Source: Plazaster borealis
Taxonomy: Eukaryota > Echinodermata > Asteroidea > Forcipulatida > Labidiasteridae
Assembly: GCA_021014325.1 (NCBI GenBank)
Contig: CM037472.1
Location: forward strand, 33,194,234 to 33,258,233
Direction: 5' to 3'
DNA: 64,000 nt
Shown here: positions 11,991-23,600 of the stretch, piece by piece
How the letters are laid out: the number at the start of each line of letters is the position of its first letter
Numbering within the stretch: the first letter of the stretch is position 1
The notes under the pieces: generated by a model
What the model was told of the DNA's origin: nothing
Databases searched by the model: none
Seen by the model: only the letters and a program-made list of their open reading frames with translations
Position numbers and translations under genes: made by a program

Positions 11991-12616
11991 AACTCAAAAG
12001 CATTGACATGTTTCCTGTCCTCTCACTAACATGCAAATCCAAGTCAGTTCAACAGTTTTAACGCAAACAGCTTCTTTCCCTGGACAATCTCACATTGGAA
12101 CAGTCTGCCACACTCAAACCTAGATATTACCGATTACAACATTAAGAAACCACCTAAAAGTAAATTCTGCCCCATTCCAGTCAATGGTCTTCTAGAGGTC
12201 ATTCATAAACTCTGATTTGATGCAGGTAATCCGTTTTGTTGGAGTTAACGATCCAGAACCAGATCCAGAAACGTGCTGGGGCCAAGGATACAAAGTGGAT
12301 TGGCACTATACACTTTGCGAACTCTTATGTCTGCGACTGACTCCTTATATCGGCGACTCACAAAGGCTCTGTGTCATTTATGGGTGGCCAATCACGAGTC
12401 GGGAATTACGGGGAGCGTACTCTGCATGATGCTATTCGCCTAGCAAGTGGAAGCGGCAACGGTAATCATGTCTACGATCTTCGTTGTAAAACCAAAAACA
12501 TGCGGGCTCGCGCAATTCGATATTGTTCGGACTAACAAAAAGTGCGGAGGATCAAGCCGAAAACCGGTATGCATGTTTATGCAACTCTGTTAAACTGTCG
12601 ATCTTATGTCAAAAGC

Positions 12617-12731
12617 TGTTTTTAGGCTTCATTTTGCAAACGGGAAATAATCGATATATCGAGTATACTTGATATTGAATTTCCGATATATCGATTACTA
12701 AAAAAAACTGACATCGACGGACGTTGCACTA
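12617..12731 (+). repeat. Dispersed element with twin CGATATATCG palindromes (copy 1)
   Basis: Two CGATATATCGA-type palindromes flank TTGATATTGAATTT, followed by AACTGACATCGACGGACGTT. A second copy at 63067 shares more than 80 bases with few changes. Confidence 0.8.
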
Positions 12732-13247
12732 TAGTATATGGGGCTAACAGTTGAATGGTTTCAAATAGTTGGTGTCACAACGTCATCAAATGTCAGTGTA
12801 GAACATTAAAACTAGCCAAACACTCAAGAGTCAGACTCTGAGTCCGAGTCAGATGACCAAAGAATGCAGGCCATTATTATTAATTTTATAAGAAAATAGA
12901 ATTAGCTGTTGCAAACTTGCCATTGGTATAAAATGCAAAAAACTGTTACTAGGTAATGGTCGGATGTTTCGACCTAGCAAGTAAGTAGGCCTACTAAATA
13001 TGTAGCAGAATCTTTCTCAAAGGCTAATTTTTTTATTTTTATTAATTTATAGTTAATACAAATAAATAATAAACAGGACATTTGTAAATCGTTTTTACGA
13101 GAGCAGAGCCTGAGGATACAAAGTGCTGGACAGGGAAAGAAGAGAAAAACAGAAAGGGGGCGGGGGAGACAAGAGAAACCCAGATTTATACATATTTTTA
13201 ATATGCAAACACAAACAGAGAAAAGATGGGTCTTGACAGTTGATTGA

Positions 13248-13320
13248 GTAGCCCAGGTTGGACTCCTCTCTGTTGCATGTGCAACGGACACTGACGTCCT
13301 ACCAGGGCTAGGTCTTGAGG
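13248..13320. repeat. Fragment of a fold-back repeat related to 14790-14940
   Basis: CAACGGACACTGACGTCCTA and GGTTGGACTCC recur at 14790-14940 in direct and inverted form. The two pieces flank NOL12 exon 1. Confidence 0.55.
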
Positions 13321-13759
13321 GCCTTTTTAAAAGGAGACCAGTCGTTGAATACATGTGTTGAGTACAGGAGGATCATGGATGGAGCGGCAAATACGAGTAG
13401 GACAGGGAAGTTTATCGAAGACCGAAAATTAAAATTCAACTTTTCTGAAAATAAAATAGTTAAGTTAGTAATAAAATCTCGATATTTACCCGATGTGCTG
13501 CTCACCAACCACAGCCAGTCAAGTCCTGGAAGTTAATAATTAATGCTTAGAATGTATGGTGGTGTTAGGACTCGGTAGCCCATCCACAAAGTAAATTAGT
13601 GCATCATTAACTTTATGAATGTTATGAATGTGTGTTTGTGCAACTTGAAATGTCGCGCGCCCTCAATCGAACAGAATTGGCCAGTCTTCACCACATGGAA
13701 AAAGATGGAGTGATGTTTATTGTGGACCAACGACATACCCAAGGAAATTTGTTTGAAAT

Positions 13760-16700
13760 ATGATGGCAATGTCATCCAACAAGTTCAGGCAAAAGAATCC
13801 AAAGAACAAGAAGACAAAGGTTCACCTGATTTTCGATGATGAAAATCGAAGGTAGGAGTATTTTGTGTGCAAAGCACAGTCGGATGTTACACTTACCTCT
13901 AGTCTATGCAGTTACACATCCATGTGCAGATGTGATGAATTGTTTCCCATCGAAAGTCATGAAGTAAACGAAATAGAGGGCGTTTTGCCAGCCACAAAAT
14001 GCATTGGAACAAAAAATGTGTGTGTGTGGGGTGGGGTGGGGGTGGGGGGGGGGGGTGGTAATTTGTAATGCATTGTAAATGTAATACAAATTTGTTATCC
14101 ATCATCATATTTTTACCTGATGATGGAGGAAGCTGAAGCTTCAGTCACGTGTCCGGAACTCCACATGCCTGCTGGGTTCAGAATGGTAAATTTTTTCCTT
14201 GGGTGACATTATTTTTGAAAATAAAATGGAAATTGACGTCTCTGTTGAACTTTCTGAACTGACTTCGTATGTGAAAATTCGCATGCATGCGCACCCACAA
14301 TATTCATAGCAAGTCCGTCGACCGTTACACTTGTTCTAGAAGTTCTAGTCTTGGTGCCAGACTTTCTAGTCTTGATGCCAGACTTTCTCGTTTTGATTTG
14401 TCATAATTTTCACTATTCAGGACGCTATCATCCATCGAACTGCTCTGATAATAGTGCCCTCTTGGGGGAAAAAATGTCACAAATCAAACTGAGAAGATCT
14501 AGCAACAAGACTTCAGTTCACTCGTTCGCACACTCGATGAAATTACCCGGAAGTCGATGGAGTTGCTATGCATTTCGTGCATGCACACACGGGCTCACAT
14601 GTAAATCGGAACATGATGTTTAGTTTCGGAAATAATGTCATCCATCCCCCATGGATATTTTTTGTTATTTTTGGACCCATCAAGTTATGGACATGAAGAA
14701 TAAATGAAAGGAATTTCAGCTTCCTAAATCAGGTAAAAATATGAAAAAATATTAGTTAAAATTTGTAGAGAAACTTATAGTATCCAGGACGTCAGTGCAG
14801 TGCAACGGACACTGACGTCCTACCAAGGCTAAGTGCACACTAGCCTTGGGTTGGGTACCGGTAGGACGCCAGTCTCTGTTGCACTGCAGTTTGTCTTGTG
14901 TGCATGCAACGGAGGAGTCCAACCCTGGGCTAAATGCACACATGTTATAATTTAACACTGTTACTCTGTTTGTGTTAGTCTGTTGTTACTTTAGTGTTGG
15001 CATGTAAAACTGACCAAGTTGTCCATGATCCATTTGGGCTTCAACTTCTGATTTTGACCGTCACAAGAAATACAAGTACTTGACCAATCAGCGTAAACCA
15101 AACTTGCTATTCCTGCTCACGTCCCCCTTGCCTCTTAAAATAACATTAGTTCCTCAAGAATTTTAAATGCATCCAATCCCATATCTTTGTTTGCTTATCT
15201 CGTCAATTTGTTTTCACTTTTCTGCTCTGCAGAGAATTTTTGACAGGATTTCAAAAGCGTAAGAAAGAAAGGAAAAGAGTCGCTCGAGAGCAACAGGAGC
15301 AGAAATATAAAGAAGAGAAACAGAGAGTCCGACAGGAAAATAGAAAAGCGAAACTAGCATCATGGCAAGACCTAAATTTCCCAGGTAATTAAAACTAATG
15401 TGCCATACTGTCATATTGGAAAGTTGAAACCATGCTTCAGAACTTTGTGAAATTTTGTCTGTTGCCATGGTTGTCACATTGCTGTTTTCCTACCGTAATA
15501 AGGCTCACGGTTTAAGGAAAGTTATTGTGTTTGGAAGAGTAAATTCAGTCCATTCTCTACTTTTCAATGAACACCATACAAAGAGCCTGTGAATATTTCA
15601 TACAAAGATGTCTTATACAAATGTTTCTAGTCCAGTGAAATTTCTGAGCTACAAGACAAGCGGTCTAGTGAATATTTTCTTGATGTTTGATCCCTGTTAA
15701 AAACTCTCTTAGGAGGCACCGGGTGTATCGCTATTCCCGATAGCCTTAAAACAAAAATACTTTGCCCATATACCTCGACCAAGAAAAAGAACTTAAAGAT
15801 TTGTTGCTGGTGTTATGTTTGAGCCAATTCACATTGCAGCAGACTATTGGCCTGTTTATACAGAGAGTGAACTCGAATGATTGTGTGAAAAACAATTTAG
15901 AAAGCCCAGGGAATACATGTTGGTGTGTATAGACCATGTGACCTGTGACATCACATGTTTACAAAAGATCCACAGAGCCAGGGCTCGATTTCACAAAGCA
16001 CTCAGATTTATCTTAAGATGAGTTGTCAGTAGCACCATGGTGAATTCTGCTGTGACATCACACTTTGCTTAGCAGTTACGATTAATACACAGTTAAGATC
16101 TTTGTGAAATCGGCCCCTGGACTTCCTGCGCTGGTAGGGATTGTACACAGTTCAAAGGAAGAACACATAAAATCTTATAATATTTCATGGAGATTGCACC
16201 GTCTAATTTTTATCAACTTTTGATACAAGGAAAGAGGGACACATCTTAAAACTTGTTCAGCTGTTGTTTTCATAACCCTTGAATTTCTTTGGAAATGACG
16301 CAAAATGTAACATTTCCCAAATGATCAGTGTAGTATCTTGCCTGCCAGAAAAGCCATGGACTGTACAAGGTCACTCTTTTTGTAAACAAGGGTTACATGG
16401 TCTATAGTTAAATTTTCAGCAACTTGTACTAAAAACCATAATTAGAACCAAGAAAAACACTTGAAGTAATTTTAATTAATTTGATTTTTAGTTTGTTGTA
16501 ATTACATTCAGTGGAGTTATAGTTCGCCTCTACGCACTTCTGCCCAAGAGGGTTTTTACAATAGTGAAATGTTCTCAGGTTGGTTTGATGTGATTTTTAA
16601 CTCATCCACAACTTATTACCCTTTCACATTTTGCTCGTCACCAACATCAGATGAGAAAGTTGTAGAGAGGGGCATAGAGCCGCTAGTCTACGACCATCCT

Positions 16701-18604
16701 GAGCACACAGTCACTGTCGAATCGGTGGGTGGTGTGACCGTTGAACAGATGGATCTTCAGGCTGCACATGGAGGCATTGGAGAAAACAAGGTGAGATATC
16801 TAATGCCAAGTTGAAGACTAGGTTAGCTTGAGAATTCCAGGTTGGCCCGAACATCTGACATCACACTTCAAGGTGCATGAATAATGCCAGGTACCTGCCT
16901 TTAGAACGTGCTGGTTGCCTGCCAGATGCACCTTTCACCTTGCATGCCATGATAGGTATACTCGTGTGTGTAGTATCAGTCTGGTAGGTAAGCGTCATTG
17001 CATGTATATCAATCCAATGAAATCATTGGGTGTGTAAAACCAGAGCCTGTCTGTATCCAATGAAATCATTTGATTTGTAAGACCAGAGCCTGTCTATATC
17101 CAATGAAATCATTGGGTTTGTAAGACCAGAGCCTGTCTATATCCAATGAAATCATTGGGTTTGTAAGACCAGAGCCTGTCTTTATCCAATGAAATCATTG
17201 GGTTTGTAAGACCAGAGTCTGTCTTTATCCAATGAAATCATTGGGTTTGTAAGACCAGAGCCTGTCTATATCCAATGAATTCATTGGGTTTGTAAGACCA
17301 GAGTCTGTCTTTATTCAATGAAATCATTGGGTTTGTGAGACAAGAGCCTGTCGTTATTCGCAATGAGACTTTTGAGATCACTAGGTGGCAGCAGACATAC
17401 AAGGTAAATTTTTCTCTGAAAGTGTGCATGCTCAGTAGATATGGAAAATAATTACCCGGGATGTCTGTTGCCAGCTCCGTGTTCAAAAGTCTCCCATCTA
17501 AACCCTAACCCTCCTTAATCCTTCTCTATCCTCTTTGCCGAAATAAAGGATTCCGAAGGACTGAGGGTTGTAGGCCCAAATTACAATTGCTTATCACTGG
17601 GTCAGGCATTCCAATCTTATCCAAGTCCAAACAATTTGGTGTGGAGTGACATAGGAGAGGAGGATATATGAGGATTGAGGCCACCTGTAAGCAAAAACGC
17701 CTAGGGAGTAAGGGTTTGTCTGAACAGTCTTGAAGAACAAACTGAAGTTCTGAGGGTGTAGGTCACTAGAATATGGGTAAGAATCCTGGCTTGGTGAGTT
17801 TCATGCACTTGAGCAAGACACTTGACTATAATTGCCCCGCTTCACCCCAGTTGTAGAAGAAGAGTAAATGAAGTTATTTTTTATTTGTAGGTGGAGTATG
17901 ACGATGATGATGATGGTGTACAATCAAGACTAAAGGGATTGGCACAGTATGATGACGATGAGAGTAGTGACGAAGAAGAAGAAGATGCATTACAAGATGC
18001 TCGAGATAAAGACAAGAAAATTCACCTCAAGAAGAAAAGGTAAACATTATGTGTATTCCTCTACACAGTACATAGTCAACCCTCCTACTGTCTGACCATT
18101 CAATATCATTCACTGTGGTTTTGAATGATAGATGAACTATGCCTGCTTGCAATATGATACCTTGTGGTTATTTGAATGGTTGGTCAATTCTCTGACAAGT
18201 GTCACTGAAAGTAGGATGGTTGATATTGCCATTTACACAGCAAGGAATTTCACATCTTATCGAACACCTTTGCAGAGATACATGGAAAAATGTTGGCACC
18301 TTTAGCCACCTCATTCCGATCTTTAATTTTGCTTTTAAGTAAACCACAGATGCCTGAAAATTTGTTGATATTGAATTTCACCTCTTGCCCGCTTTTGTTT
18401 TCTTTCGGCAGTGTCAACCTACAAAAGATGAAGAGTAAACTCGTCAAAGGGAAATCGGGACATAAAGGAAGATCTGTAAAACAAAAAGGTGTCAGCAAGA
18501 AAGTGAGCAAGGGGCCGCGGGGGCATTTGGGAGGGGGTAAGAGAGGGGGTGGAAGAGGGGGTGGAAGAGGGGGTGGAAGAGGGCGTGGGGGGAAAAGAAA
18601 ATAA
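13760..18604 (+). CDS. NOL12: Nucleolar protein 12 (Rrp17 family)
   Basis: Five exons: 13760-13851, 15233-15384, 16651-16790, 17891-18039 and 18412-18604, all in phase, giving 241 aa (human about 213). Residues 20-30 read KVHLIFDDENR and run across the first junction into EFLTGFQKRKKERKR, the family signature, followed by a long basic coiled coil. Exon 3 holds PLVYDHPEHTVTVE, also diagnostic. Exon 4 is very acidic, with Asp and Asp/Glu runs. The last exon is Lys-rich and ends in an RGG-type tail (GGGR repeats) that I do not recall in vertebrate NOL12. The family acts in pre-rRNA processing in the nucleolus; yeast Rrp17 is a 5'-3' exonuclease. An in-frame TGA lies just before the chosen ATG; further ATGs at codons 2 and 4 are possible. 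Confidence 0.92.
14024..14057 (+). repeat. G-rich run in NOL12 intron 1
   Basis: GTGTGTG followed by GGGGTGGGGTGGGGG and a run of more than ten G. Candidate G-quadruplex sequence. Confidence 0.6.
14790..14940. repeat. Palindromic repeat in NOL12 intron 1
   Basis: The arm GTGCAACGGACACTGACGTC with CTACCAAGGCTA is mirrored by TAGCCTTGGGTTGGG and GGACGCCAGTCTCTGTTGCA. Its outer part (GGAGGAGTCCAACCCTGG) is the inverted form of the piece at 13250. Confidence 0.65.
15980..16119. mobile_element. MITE, GGCTCGATTTCACAAAG family (copy 2)
   Basis: Starts GGGCTCGATTTCACAAAGCA and ends CTTTGTGAAATCGGCCCC. Located in NOL12 intron 2. Confidence 0.8.
17009..17355 (+). repeat. 43-bp minisatellite, about 8 units, in NOL12 intron 3
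   Basis: Direct repeats with a 43-bp period. Each unit contains CCAATGAAATCATTGG, then GTTTGTAAGACCAGAGCCTG. The 16-bp core is an imperfect palindrome that places a CCAAT box on each strand. Confidence 0.95.
18072..18225. mobile_element. MITE, CAACCCTCCTACTGTC family (best copy)
   Basis: Left end GTCAACCCTCCTACTGTC; right end GAAAGTAGGATGGTTGA. About 154 bp, just downstream of the NOL12 exon 4 donor. Confidence 0.7.
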
Positions 18605-18605
18605 A
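18600..18605 (+). terminator. AATAAA hexamer overlapping the NOL12 stop codon
   Basis: The TAA stop at 18602-18604 lies inside AATAAA. Further AATAAA signals are at 18758-18763 and 18827-18832 within an inserted MITE; these are more likely to define the 3' end. Confidence 0.45.
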
Positions 18606-18649
18606 GTTTTGAGAAGCCACTGCTGAAGTATTCTCTGTAGAAAGTTAAA

Positions 18650-19178
18650 CTGTTTGGAGACCACAGTGGCAGCAAGCGGCTTGTACCAAAATGCCCCTCG
18701 TGCATGGTCACAAACAGCCACAAGAGTTGAAGTACGTTCATTTGACTAAAAGGTCAAAATAAAGGTCATGTCCGGAATTGATCTTTTCAAATGTTTCTCT
18801 TGTTAAGATGGTATCTTCATTTCTAAAATAAAACCAAATTTAATCATTGTTGCGGTACCCGCTGCTGATTCAAACTGCCTCTAGCTATCTGGACAATCTC
18901 GGTGGTGTAGTGGTATGACATCTGCACTAGAATGGTAAAGGTCATGGGTTCAAATCCCGAGTAATATGCCCGTGGATTTTTGTTCACAAGACTCGGGAAA
19001 GTACTGAGAGTGTACAGTGCTTTACACACGTCAGTGTATGGGTAAAACTAAATAAAAAACCCAAATTTGTTCTTTCATACATTTTTACTGAAACTTGTTC
19101 AGCAAAAACTTCTACATCAGTTGTGTTTGGGCATATATGATGATGATTACACAGCACAGAAATGAATGGTCTCTAAAT
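18650..19178. mobile_element. MITE (TAACCCTTTAGAGACC family) split by a SINE
   Basis: The left part (TTTGGAGACCACAGTGGCAG, GGCTTGTACCAAAATGCCCC) and the right part (TGTTTGGGCATATATGATGA, GGTCTCTAAATAC) match the two halves of the full element at 21787-22094. A family B SINE at 18896-19065 separates them. The MITE supplies AATAAA signals downstream of NOL12. Confidence 0.65.
18896..19065 (+). mobile_element. tRNA-derived SINE, family B (best copy)
   Basis: An A-box-like TGGTGTAGTGGTATGA and the B-box GGTTCAAATCCCGAG form a tRNA-like head, followed by a non-tRNA body (GCCCGTGGATTTTTG, GTGTATGGGTAAAAC) ending in an A-rich tail. Other copies: 6526, 6712, 30660, 37105, 59455. Confidence 0.8.
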
Positions 19179-19351
19179 ACAAATAGTTAACCAGAGAGAT
19201 ACCCTTACACAGTTGTCCAAGTTGCCGCTAACTGAAAAAAGTATTAACTTTCCTTTCCAAGTTAAACTAAGAATTATCAGTTTCTATCCTGAGAAATAAT
19301 ACCCTCCAATGATGAAATGAGTGGTTTTGGGTAAAATAACACACAAATGTA

Positions 19352-19645
19352 TGCCAGCTTGGAGCTAGTCTTGGTTCCAAGACCCTTGTGTTTGGGCGTA
19401 CACACACAACCAACGTTCAAATGTACATGTACAGTGACTGGCACCGCACACTGCACACGTTTGTAATGAATAAACATAGAGGGCGCTTTTTGTAATTTTG
19501 GATCCCGGTTGTCGGTGGTGAAAATAACACAAGTCACAGCGCCCTCTATGTTTATTAATTACAAACGTGTACAGGGAGTGCGGTTGGTTGTGTGTGTACG
19601 TGCAAACACCATGGTCTTGGAACCAAGACTAGCTTGGAGCTGGAA
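19352..19645. repeat. Long inverted repeat, about 110-bp arms
   Basis: The left arm (CTTGGAGCTAGTCTTGGTTC, GCACACGTTTGTAATGAATA, ACATAGAGGGCGC) is mirrored by the right arm (GCGCCCTCTATGT, ATTACAAACGTGTACAGG, GGAACCAAGACTAGCTTGGA). The loop is about 50 bp. Confidence 0.85.
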
Positions 19646-19977
19646 GCAGCAACAACCTTGCACGTATACGAAGTGGAAATAAAACAAATACACAAGTTGA
19701 GAATATCTGATTGTTATTCCTTATTTATTTTATTCATTTCTACCAAAACCAGTTTACTTCCCTGTGTTTTCCATATTAAGAGTCTACAAGAATATTTCCC
19801 CTTAGCGTTCTGGCTTTGCCTGTAGTACATGATTAGAAACGGAGTGTGTAGTTTGCAAAATCGCTAGTAACACATAAATGAATGTTTGTCTGCAGAGCAG
19901 GCGACCACAGCCTTTCTTAATGTCCATTGATCCTGCGTTGGGCTGATTAACCATCTTACATGTTTCTGTCGATCCAA

Positions 19978-20130
19978 CCAGGGCTCGATTTCACTAAGAG
20001 TTAAGATTGATCGTAACTGCAAATCCATCGCAGTTGCTTAGCAAAGAGTGATGTCACAATACAAATCACTATGGTAATTACTGCTAACTCATCTTAAGAT
20101 GAATCTTAGTGCTTTGTGAAATCGGCCCAG
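19978..20130. mobile_element. MITE, GGCTCGATTTCACAAAG family (copy 3)
   Basis: Starts AGGGCTCGATTTCACTAAGA and ends GCTTTGTGAAATCGGCCC; contains AGAGTGATGTCACAATAC as in the other copies. Confidence 0.8.
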
Positions 20131-20607
20131 GCCTTACAATTAACGCTCACTGTCTTTAAATCAAGACAAGCACAGATCCACTAAAAAATGTTTTTATTGG
20201 TCAAATGCCTTTTTAAAAGGTCGAATGTGCCCATGTAATAATAATAATAAGGCCACATAACCAAAACAAAAGTTGAGCGTCCTTTTTGGGGGTTGGGGTG
20301 GGAGGGCGTTTTTTAATTTTTGTTTATTGAGTTTTGTTGACATGGCAAAATATGAAATAAAGAATAAAGAAATTATCACAATCACTATAAAACAGAGGGT
20401 TTGTGTGATTTTGATGCTTTTAATTGTTTTATTAAACCAATTTAACTCCTAGATGACATTTTCTATAAACATTTTCAAAAAACTAAAACGCAGTGTATCC
20501 CAAGTAAATATTTGAAGAATTGTTCTTGTTTTTACCAACATGAATAACCTTTCTTCAAACATCTTTTTTTTTCCTCAATAAAAGTTTGAGTCCTAAACTA
20601 TTTACAA

Positions 20608-20613
20608 TTTATT
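20608..20613 (-). terminator. Candidate INTS7 polyadenylation signal
   Basis: AATAAA on the minus strand, 21 bases beyond the INTS7 stop. Another lies near 20428-20433. Either could be used. Confidence 0.35.
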
Positions 20614-20633
20614 TTGGCACCACACATTTTGTT

Positions 20634-23600
20634 TTATCTGGAGCTGTTTGCCTGCTGATTGGCCTGTTGCTGGCGTTGCTGTACAGTCAGTTCCTCATAT
20701 GTCTTAACTAGCAAGCTAAGTTTGGGACCAGTTTGCCAGCAGTTTCCATCCTCATCTACAACGCTAGCTTCTACGTTGACTGTGTGGGTACCGACCACCG
20801 CTAGGGAGAGTAAGATCTGGACACTGAAGTAGTCATGGTGAGGCTCCACTGTCCACGTCCCTTCAGTGGTACCGTTGTCACCCTGGGCAATAAATATATG
20901 AAATCAATTGAACCAGGGCCATAGATACTTGGGGGATGGGGTTCAGAAGTATGAAACCCCCAAGAATATTTCTCCCAAAAGAAAGGGGGACATTTTTTTA
21001 GCCACCATCAGCATATTAAAGGCTCTGAACACGTTTGGAAATTGTCAAAGACCAGTGTTCTCACATGGTGTATCCCAACATATGCATAAAATAACAAGCC
21101 TGTGAAAATTTGGGCTCAATTGGTCATCGAAGTTGCAAGAAAATGATGAAAGAAAAACACCCTTGTTGTACAAATTTGTGTGCTTTCAGATAGGAATAAA
21201 AACTTCTTGCAAGAAGTTTTTATTATTTTAGTGAGAAATTACCTCTTTCTCAAAAACTACGTTACTTTAGAGGGAGTTGTTTCCTACAATGTTTTATGCT
21301 ACTCCGTTGCTTGTTACCAAGTAAGTTTTTATGCTAATATTTGTTTTGAGTAATTACCAAACGTGTACGATACCTTTAAGCAATCAATTAATTATAATGA
21401 GGCTTGTCCACAACAAAATTCAGTCGGCTATTTCAGAACTGCTTTTATCCTTATAAAAATTGTTTCTGCAAAAATACTTAATGGCCTGATGTTTCGACCC
21501 TAGTTTCGGAGCCTTTCTCAAAGGCTAAATGTGTCTCTAAAATTAATGTAGCTCGAAGTGAAAAATTTACTAATTTTTGAAATTGCCTCAAGATATATTA
21601 AATCTTGATAGTTTGTAGATGAAGATTTTCACTAACCTCATTTGATTTACTAGATGTGCTCGGCTTAGCAGCAGCAGCACATGAGGATGTTACAGCTAGC
21701 TTCACTTTACACACCTTACGGAAAAGTCCTGGAAATCAAAAAGAAAACATGAACGATTTATATTGAATCTCCTGCTGTCTGACCATTTAACCCTTTAGAG
21801 ACCATAGCGGTTGCAAACAGCTTGTACCAAAATGTCCATAGCGGCCGCAAAATTTGACCTACTTCCGCTCAAAGCAGAGGGTCAAAGAAAAGGTATTGGA
21901 CCGAATTGACATTTTTTCAATTTTCCCATGTTAACATAGAATCTACAATTCTAAAACAAAGCCATGTATTTCTGGTTCATCTTAATTTTCCTGACATTTT
22001 TCCCGAGTATAACGGAGCCAAAAATCTCTAAGGTTAGCAATGTCTGGGCGTATGGTGATGGTTATACAGAAATTAACAGTCTCTAAAGGGTTAATATCCA
22101 CATGGTTGGAATGATAGATGCATTATGCCAGTAGGACTTGGAAAGCATTGAGTGTACAGTACTTATCACACAGTAGTCAGGCATGATATTTGGTCCTTGG
22201 AGAAAAGTAGGAACATTTCATTGAGTACAAGGGCAGACCTACATGTACACTAGATGGAAGCTTTAAAGACTTTTCGGGGTATTTAATCACAATTTGTCTG
22301 ATTTCTCCAAGGAAATCAGACTAAAGTAGGAAGAATATCATGCCCGAGTAGTATAAGGGTTAAAACCAAAAGAATGTTATGATCTCCCGTTGAGTATTGA
22401 ACCACAAGGGAAACTGACTGGGTAAATTTTGACTAATTTGGGATTGAACAAAGACAACTTGACTAGAGCGGGACTTGAACCTGTGACCTCCAGGTTAACG
22501 CAACGGCGCTCTACCAACTGAGCTATCTAATGTTGATGGTCTCCCTATTTCATCAATATCTTTGTTAAGGGGTGCCAGTCAGAAGCCATTCAACCTGTAA
22601 CTGCTGTATAGCCAGGGATCACACCCAAGTTTATGATAGAAACTGGGAAGCGGCAGCAGAGGGATCACCTTAAGGGGATGCAACTTTTTATTTAAAATAT
22701 CAAGTTATAAACCAAAAGGGAAACTGACTGGGTAAATTTTAAACAATTTGGGGTTGAACAAAGACAAATGATATTGTGACTAATAATACCTGAAAGTATA
22801 ACCTGATTGGAATAGTTTAGGATGATGATAACTTATTTTGAGCAGTCTTACCTGGTTTACTTCCATGTTGTATGACACCTTCAACTTTCATAGCAAGCTG
22901 TGTGTCGGTAGCCAATGGTATTGGCTCCCCTGCATTACGTGCAGTTGGTGATATGGCCAGCTGAAAAGACAACAATTCAAACATCTCAGATGGTTGGGGC
23001 AAAAAAATGGTCTACTCGTAGTGTTAGCCAGAGGGGTGTCTGAGTGTCTTTTGACACCCTGTTTTAAATTTGGACACCCTGTTTTATCTGTCATTTACAA
23101 GTAAATGTATTGTAAGTGAACACTTTGGACACCCAGTTTTTAAATTTCCGGCGAATTTGGACACCCTTTTACCAAATCCTGGCTAAAACCTTGGATCTAC
23201 TGGTACGTAAGTCTTCACTTCAAGTATGCTCATCTGCTGTACATGCAAGGTTTGGGCTCCTTCTGGCTCCGCAGCTAGCATGCATACGCTTGTGTGTAAT
23301 TTTACACCTCAAATCACAAATTTCTTCATTCAAAGACATTTCTGAAACTCATAATTTTGAGAGGACCTTGTCGTAAAAAGCCAACTCAGAAAATCTTTTT
23401 TTAAACCAAACATAAATCCTCATACAAAGTTAGCTCAATGCAATTCCTATGGACTTCTGGTAAATCAGTGGAGCCAGTTTGTGTGAAGTGGGCGTGGCTT
23501 ACAGTGCAATTACTTACAAACACAGTGATGTGTGATAAATTAGTTGAGCAAGAATTTCTTCCCCCTTACCTTGATGCTTGTGGACTGTAAAGCCTGGAAG

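Larger units (their letters stand above)
10550..13759. other. Intergenic region with transposon debris
   Basis: Lies between the divergent epoxide hydrolase and NOL12 genes. Non-LTR retrotransposon remnants, palindromic elements (10959-11066, 11078-11177) and the CGATATATCG element are listed separately. No intact gene is seen. The epoxide hydrolase 5' UTR exon and promoter are probably here but cannot be placed. Confidence 0.6.
18605..20633. other. NOL12/INTS7 convergent intergenic region
   Basis: Contains both 3' UTRs and the repeats listed at 18650, 18896, 19352 and 19978. No extra gene is seen. Confidence 0.6.

Noticed and set aside
12217..12540. Frames with IQKRAGAKDTKW and NYGERTLHDAIRLAS, possibly another LINE remnant
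   Set aside because: The similarity is too weak and broken by stops; left unassigned.
17009..17355. CRISPR-like regular repeats
   Set aside because: The units are continuous with no unique spacers, in an intron of a eukaryotic gene; it is a minisatellite.
18250..18741. 163-codon proline-rich minus-strand frame
   Set aside because: It is the antisense shadow of the NOL12 Gly/Arg-rich last exon.
22450..22540. tRNA-like sequence with A and B boxes (also at 44570, 46850, 25020, 18896 and 61860)
   Set aside because: The acceptor stems do not pair properly and each is joined to the same non-tRNA body, so they are SINE heads rather than tRNA genes.
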